NCBI GenBank assembly: GCA_951799445.1
Contig: OX637296.1
Coordinates: forward strand, 17,236,001-17,300,000
Reading direction: 5' to 3'
Source of the DNA: Pseudisothecium myosuroides
Lineage: Eukaryota; Streptophyta; Bryopsida; Hypnales; Lembophyllaceae
DNA length: 64,000 nt
Shown here: piece after piece, positions 59,105-64,000 of the stretch
Layout of the letters: each line of letters opens with the position of its first letter
Numbering within the stretch: the stretch's first letter is position 1
Translations under genes and position numbers: made by a program
The notes under the pieces: model-generated
The model's database searches: none
Seen by the model: the letters and a program-made list of their open reading frames with translations, nothing else
Told to the model about the DNA's origin: nothing

Positions 59105-59215
59105 ACACCTGCCCACGTGGCGGGCTGCCTAGGTGGTGGGACTGCCTACGTGGAGTTGCCACCTATGGTGGGTAGCATAAAACAAATATTTTTCACGTTG
59201 CCCAGATTTTTCCGG

Positions 59216-61515
59216 TGTCGTGGTGAGAGGGGTGCGCTTAGAGAACACGCGAAGTGTCTGGCTGCTAGTTGTAGAATTTCGATGGTGATTCTTCTAACTT
59301 GTATCTTCTTTTGGTCTTCAAAGTTTTCAAAGTCTTCAAACTTGAATCTTCACTCGATCTTCACCCATCCTATCCTATGGTGGCTCTAAAGGGTCTGGGT
59401 AAGGGTGTGTAATAAGAAACAAGTTTTTGGACGGGTAAAACGTGACAACAGAACACGAGCTGTCGTCCGGATGATGGGCTCTTAAACTTCAAATTCACTG
59501 ATTAATTGGTCATTAATCCAGCCTCACCAATGAGAGCGACATAAGATTCGACCATATGGGTGATCAATCCCACTTCGTCGCCCACAACACAAAAAGAGGC
59601 TAGTTGGATATCCAAATAGCCTGCAACAAGTTTACAATGCAGAATTGAATGCAACGATCCTCCAAAGCTGGATTGGAACAACAATTAAAGACAACGGGCC
59701 TCCAAAGCTGGCCAGGAATGACAAAGCCACAAGCCACAACACACGGATAGGTCTTCGGCATGTACGATCCTTGAATCTTCAAACCTTCATATCTTGGACT
59801 CTTCAAGTCTTCAAGTCTCCCAAAGAAATATAGAAAGAAGTATGAAACTACAATCTAGTATGACTGCGTTCTTTGATCTACTCCCAAATATGATTTCAAG
59901 CTCCAAATGCTAAGTGCAATAGCAATTTGGAAAGCTAATAAGATAAACTAACACCCCTCAAAATCTCAATTTAAACTAAGTTATTGTCCAAAAGTTATAA
60001 ACAAGAAAAGTCTCGGCCTTCTCATTTGAAGGCAGCAGACCTCTCTTACTTCAAGACCCTACAACTCCTTCACTTCTTATTCAAATTTCAAGTTTAATAA
60101 CTTTTTGGAAAGCTAAACTTACAAACTAACTTCTCCTTAAATCTCAAAAAAAAATAAGGTACTATCCAAGAGTTATGGCGAAGCAAAGTCTCAGCCTTCT
60201 CTTTAGAAAGGCAGCGGACCTCTTCTACTTCAAGAACCCACAATTTTCTCTAAACAACTTCAATTGCTTCGAATGATATGTCTCCAGAAAGCTAAAGAAA
60301 ACTTCTTTAATGCTTGAAAATCTCAAGAAGAAAAACAAAACCTACAAACTTTGGTGGCTGCTCGAATCTCTGCTCCTCTTTGTCGGGTGGCAGCAGACCT
60401 TCTTCCACTCACTCATTTATAACTTTTTGCTCACAACTCCAAATCAAGAAAATGAAGTGTCTTTAGAAGCGCAAAATCATAAGGAATAAACTCTCAAATT
60501 TTCATTTCAAAAACATTCTTTTAACAAAAGATATGGCCGATCGAAATCTTCAGCCTTTCTCTCCACACTCTTCTCTTCTCTCTCTCTCTCAAAAAAACCA
60601 CACACTAAGATTCCTTCTCCCCTTTTTCCTCCTCATTTAAGGTGAGAGGTGGGGGCACTTCAGCCCATGCCTCTACCAAGGCCCACCTAAGATTCTAACC
60701 ACTTCTCCATTCACACTCACTTCAACTGTAGTCTTTCTTAACTAAAATTCTAATTTCAATTTACTTCTAATAAATACAATCACTCACTGTGATTTCAATA
60801 AACACTCAAAACATAATCTAAGAACTAAAACTTAACAAATATCAACTAGAGGTAAAAAACAAAGCTCCAATCAAAGCTTTATTCCATTTGAAGAAACTTG
60901 AGAATACGTTTGACGGTAGCAGTAACATATTCTGCACGCTCAGCCTTTGTCAAAGGACTGACAGGCCCTTCCAACCATCGTTGGTGGCCACGACTACCTT
61001 CCACATGCCGAACCATACAAAAATATTGGTCTTGGTTCTTGCCTTCATAACTCGCCTCGAACGTCACTTCACGAGTGCTTGGTTCAACACATCCCACTTG
61101 AAGTAAGATCACCAACGCTCGAGCATCAGCATCAAGATTACCGTGCCATCGCCGCTCCACACGAGGTTGTTTTGGTGGTTTGGACGGTCCGGCTTCATCT
61201 TGAGGACGCCTAATGTCTTGCTGCAAAAAAGATTGATCTGGCAACTGTGATAGTGAAAGCTCAAACTCAGCGTCCGGTTGTGGCTCTTCATCTTGAGACT
61301 CAGAAAAAACCCTCCAATTCGACATTTGAACTACAAAGTAGAAAACAAACTTACTAATAAGGTTAAATGAAGGTTTAAGGCAAACCCATCCACTTATATA
61401 CTTCTATAGGATAACGTCACCTTTAAGCTTCTCAACCCATAGCGTCATTGTGAAGTTATTGAATAAAACATATAATAATATATTTTTACAATATGTACTG
61501 ATATACAACAGGACA
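59216..61515 (-). mobile_element. TGTC...GACA repeat family, copy 3 (2.3 kb, with intact ORF)
   Basis: In plus orientation it starts TGTCGTGGTGAGAGGG and ends ACAACAGGACA. The flanks ccgg (59212-59215) and ttgg (61516-61519) differ by two C-to-T changes, as expected for a 4-bp duplication after cytosine deamination. It is homologous along its length to copy 1: the 'gtggctct', 'tccagcctcac' and 'ccacaacaca' blocks recur in order at 41.2-41.6 kb. On the minus strand, a TATA-like AAGTATATAAGTGG lies about 70-90 bp before the ORF start and 110 bp from the element end. About 1.66 kb of non-coding sequence follows the ORF. Confidence 0.7.
60879..61325 (-). CDS. 148-aa protein encoded inside the TGTC...GACA repeat (unknown function)
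   Basis: An intact ORF starting MSNWRVFSESQDEEPQP. The N-terminal half is acidic and Gln/Pro-rich (ELSLSQLPDQ, then DEAGPSKPPKQPRVERRWHG). The C-terminal half looks like a compact alpha/beta domain (DADARALVILLQVG, EVTFEASYEGKNQDQYFCMV, AEYVTATVKRILKFLQ). There is no signal peptide or membrane span, and I recognise no transposase, nuclease or RT motif. Two broken relatives sit in copies 1 and 2 of the same repeat, both with Trp4 changed to a TGA stop. A TATA-like box lies upstream on the same strand. It could be a transposon-encoded regulator, a captured host gene, or an LTR-encoded accessory protein. Confidence 0.6.
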   Translation of the reverse strand: MSNWRVFSESQDEEPQPDAEFELSLSQLPDQSFLQQDIRRPQDEAGPSKPPKQPRVERRWHGNLDADARALVILLQVGCVEPSTREVTFEASYEGKNQDQYFCMVRHVEGSRGHQRWLEGPVSPLTKAERAEYVTATVKRILKFLQME

Positions 61516-61699
61516 TTGGGTAGCAAAAAACATTTAATTTAAAAAAATTTAATTAAATTTAATTAAATTCTATTTATTTTTCCAAAACAACAGGATAAAA
61601 AAAGCTTTTAATTATATTTTGTCCTAAACAATACCCCGTAAATGACTGAAAAATCAACAGTTTTTAGTTGAATTTAAGTTGTTTCGGTCACAACGTTTC

Positions 61700-62424
61700 T
61701 AGTAGTGTCACTCATGCTCTCAAAAGGCAAAGCAATAGGAGATCATCTGCAGTTGATAAACCTTACTGTAATCACAATTAGCAAACCTAGGGATCGTTGC
61801 ACTAGACAAAGACCTAATAAATTTGACACTAAACAACCTGCCCAAGAGTTGGACTACCTTCAAGTGACAATCCAGAAGGGACAAGAAGGCTCATCTTTTT
61901 TCCGAAATTAGAGGATCTTCTTCTCCAAAAAGAAATTAATCAAAACCTTAACAAACAATATGACAAGGCAGAGGAAGAAAACCTTATCCAACACAACAGA
62001 ACTTCTTTTTGCAGATATCTAGCTTCCGGACGCGGACTACTCCACTCGCGGATGAGGCTCTTTTCCAAGCGTTTGCAATGCAACCGCGACAACCTACCAA
62101 CAGCGCACAGATATGCAAGTCCAACAAACCATCTATTGCCACAAATGCGGGAAACCCGGTCACCTTGCCCGTGATTACGTATTCATTATGCTTAAAGAGC
62201 TTATCAGAGCGATGCAGCTTCAACTCAACCACCTGCCACGACCGCGCTCCCAACATCACATCAATTTAACAGAGGTCAAAAAATATGGAGATGAAGATCA
62301 GTTACAAAATCAGGATTCCAATATCTTACCAACGCATGCACAGGCTTGTTTTGACCTCGGGGCCAGCACTAGTAATTCCTTAGAAACGACGTGCGATAAA
62401 ATAAAGGGTGTGGTTTATTAGTTG
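61700..62424 (+). pseudogene. gag-protease relic, probably Gypsy-type
   Basis: A CCHC-like knuckle IYCHKCGKPGHLARDY (last Cys replaced by Tyr) is encoded at about 62134-62181. In the same frame about 60 codons later comes ACFDLGASTSN, resembling the D-x-GAS aspartic-protease motif of Ty3-gypsy elements. The frame closes at 62421. Upstream gag sequence (61,705-62,110) is split by stops and frameshifts. It is an isolated relic without recognisable LTRs. Confidence 0.6.
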
Positions 62425-63109
62425 AAGTAAAATTTTTAAAGAGATTTAGAAATAAATTAGGGGTCCCACAAACATGAGGAGGTGTTTAAATAAAAAAATA
62501 GGGGTCTCTATAATGGAAGGCTTTTAATTTTTTTTTAGATTAAATTAGAGGGTTGAGGTTGGGGTTAGGGTGTGTTTAGGTAGATGGGTGTGGATGAAAT
62601 CTGCATTTCTATTGAATTAAAGTTTGATGAGGTAGTGAGATGCAGTTCAATAATGGCTTTCTGCTGTAAATTAAAGGGGCTGGGCCTTGAATGCCTGCTG
62701 CCTGTATTGAGTGTGTTGACTTAGGAAACTTAATTTGTATTAAGCATCACTGTTTCTTTGGATGTCGTTGGCTTCATTGAGTGAGTTCAATTTTAATTAT
62801 TTTGTTTGGAGGCGGTGGATGGCCGTTGCCGCACCCTCCAAGATCCAAATTCGTCGCTCATTTTTCTTAAGGTTGTGCAGAGGGAGAAACGCGCGGCTTC
62901 GTACAAATCGAATCCTGCTTCAAATTGTTTTGCTGTGTTGGTTGATCAATTCGTGTTACATTGGCGGTTTAAAGTGCAGCGCATGGAGGCATCGGTGTGC
63001 AGGGGGGCTTCTGTCCTAACTTTTTAGGGTTTCAGGCTGCAATAAGATGATCTTTGCTACCCGGACGATTTGAATTTGTGTTGTTATGATTATTCTTTGT
63101 ATCGCTTAG
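62425..63109. other. region upstream of the unassigned exon
   Basis: Open frames at 62,762-63,027 overlap in two frames; one reads VVQREKRAASYKSNPASNCF. It could be a first exon or 5' UTR of the gene containing 63110-63433, but I cannot link them in frame with confidence. Confidence 0.35.
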
Positions 63110-63433
63110 GGTTCACTTAGCGATGTCATTGTGGCGATAGACGAAGCGCGATTGGTGTCAAAGGACGCAAAGGCATTGGTGGATTCATCCATCTACTATA
63201 AGTGCCTCCGTTTTGCTCGGAAAGATGTGAAGAGTATAGTCGGGGCGCATTGGATGGTGCCCAAAATCATGGTTGAGGTTCTTCTTGTGCAGTACGTGGA
63301 TATGTTTGTGCAATCCGGGCGCGTCCCCGAGACCCTAAATGACAAGAGATGTGCAGCAACAGCTGCGGATGAAGTCGCCGCTCCAGCCGACGTCGGGAGC
63401 ACAGAGCTAAAACCTGAGGAGCACGGGGCTTAA
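63110..63433 (+). CDS. putative terminal coding exon of an unidentified gene
   Basis: After a CTTAG acceptor (63108-63109) an open frame reads GSLSDVIVAIDEARLVSKDA, then SSIYYKCLRFARKDVKSIVG and VPKIMVEVLLVQYVDMFVQS. It finishes with an Ala/Glu-rich tail (AATAADEVAAPADVG) and TAA at 63431-63433. It is GC-richer than the surrounding transposon sequence, as the solid genes are. I do not recognise the family. The upstream exon is uncertain, and an intronless start at an internal codon is less likely because no good ATG opens this frame. Confidence 0.4.
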   Translation, partial: GSLSDVIVAIDEARLVSKDAKALVDSSIYYKCLRFARKDVKSIVGAHWMVPKIMVEVLLVQYVDMFVQSGRVPETLNDKRCAATAADEVAAPADVGSTELKPEEHGA

Positions 63434-64000
63434 CGATTCTGGTTTGTTCACTGAAATTCTACCCTACCCAGAAACCGCATTTGCTTCTTTCATACTCGTG
63501 TGCATTTTTCAGTCACAAATGTGTAATCCTGCACTTGGTGCTTGTGAAATTGCGGGTATGTTTGGCGCAAACCCTCTCGGTTTGATCAGTCCTTTTAGTC
63601 AATGCAAAAACTGCCCAGAATTTGAAGTCTTTTCTTTTGTAGGTGTGCACATGCAGGTTTGAATGCGAGGACATTGGCGCCGAATCTACAGGTACATGAA
63701 TCCTAAAACCTCAATTGTCACTCTTAAGTTTCATTTCCAATTCTAGGGCAGGAGATTCTATCATTCCCTTTTTTTGGCATTCAGATGTTCATCTGAATGC
63801 GTTGAAGGTTTTGAATTTTGTTTCTTCTGTGGCATTCAAGTGAACATCTGAATGCAAAGGCAATTCTCTTGTTTCAATTTCTATAGGCATTCACCCGTGG
63901 TTCTGAAAGTGAATTGGAAAGTTTGTACAGGCTACAGGGCGCTAGGGAGGTGGATTGAACTACATTAGACTGCATTTTTGCATTTAAGTGGATAGAGTGC
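63434..64000. other. right edge of window, with two GCATTC...GAATGC inverted repeats
   Basis: No coding signal. GCATTCAGATG|TT|CATCTGAATGC (63777-63800) is a perfect 11-bp inverted repeat. A relative, GCATTCAAGTGAACATCTGAATGC, lies at 63832-63855. Exon-like material may continue past the window. Confidence 0.5.

Noticed and set aside
62762..63027. Two overlapping frames proposed as first exons of the gene at 63.1 kb
   Set aside because: No donor could be chosen that joins either to 63110 with support, so only a region note was kept.

Overview
This is nuclear DNA of a land plant. The evidence is: intron-rich genes with GT-AG introns of about 100-850 bp; two nucleus-encoded plastid proteins with transit-peptide-like N-termini (HCF136 and a PPR-SMR protein); a plant-type DOA10 ubiquitin ligase (SUD1/CER9) and a SAL1/FRY1 phosphatase; and Ty1-copia retrotransposons, one with an initiator-tRNA-Met primer site. 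I cannot fix the lineage from sequence alone. All gene models were built by hand: splice sites were joined in frame and compared with remembered family sequences, with no transcript evidence.

Layout. 1-8.2 kb has no confident gene; it holds one possible exon and a degenerate tandem-repeat field at about 5.6-7.6 kb. 8,222-14,862 (-) is a 12-exon PPR-SMR gene (about 1,209 aa). 17,754-22,104 (+) is a 9-exon HCF136 gene (426 aa), head to head with the PPR gene. 22.1-26.2 kb carries a perfect 222-bp palindrome with CACTA ends and a 1.57-kb element with long terminal inverted repeats. 26,181-32,073 (+) is a 10-exon SUD1/DOA10-like RING-CH E3 ligase (about 1,194 aa). 33,456-37,106 (-) is an 8-exon SAL1-like gene (354 aa), tail to tail with SUD1, with a tandem array in intron 1 and a foldback in intron 7. 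37.6-58.5 kb is a nest of decayed copia elements: A (-, 37.6-47.5 kb), C (+, 48.3-52.5 kb) and B (+, 54.6-58.5 kb). A and B belong to one family. 58.6-62.4 kb holds a foldback, a tRNA-like relic, a 2.3-kb repeat with an intact 148-codon ORF and a gag relic. 63.1-63.4 kb has an unassigned coding exon.

The most unusual content is a repeat family seen three times (41,100-44,343; 42,664-43,712 nested inside the first; 59,216-61,515). It has TGTC...GACA ends, 4-bp target-site duplications that differ only by C/T (or G/A) changes, and a small ORF starting 180-220 bp from one end. The ORF is intact only in the third copy. The structure fits solo LTRs that encode a protein, or an unknown small transposon. 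Copia element A also carries a piggyBac-like insertion (TTAA target, CCCTT...GGGG ends), which is unexpected in a plant.

Functionally the four solid genes are independent housekeeping genes: photosystem II assembly (HCF136), organelle RNA metabolism (PPR-SMR), ER protein quality control and cuticle or sterol metabolism (SUD1), and PAP/inositol-phosphate turnover with plastid-to-nucleus signalling (SAL1). The rest is transposon sediment.
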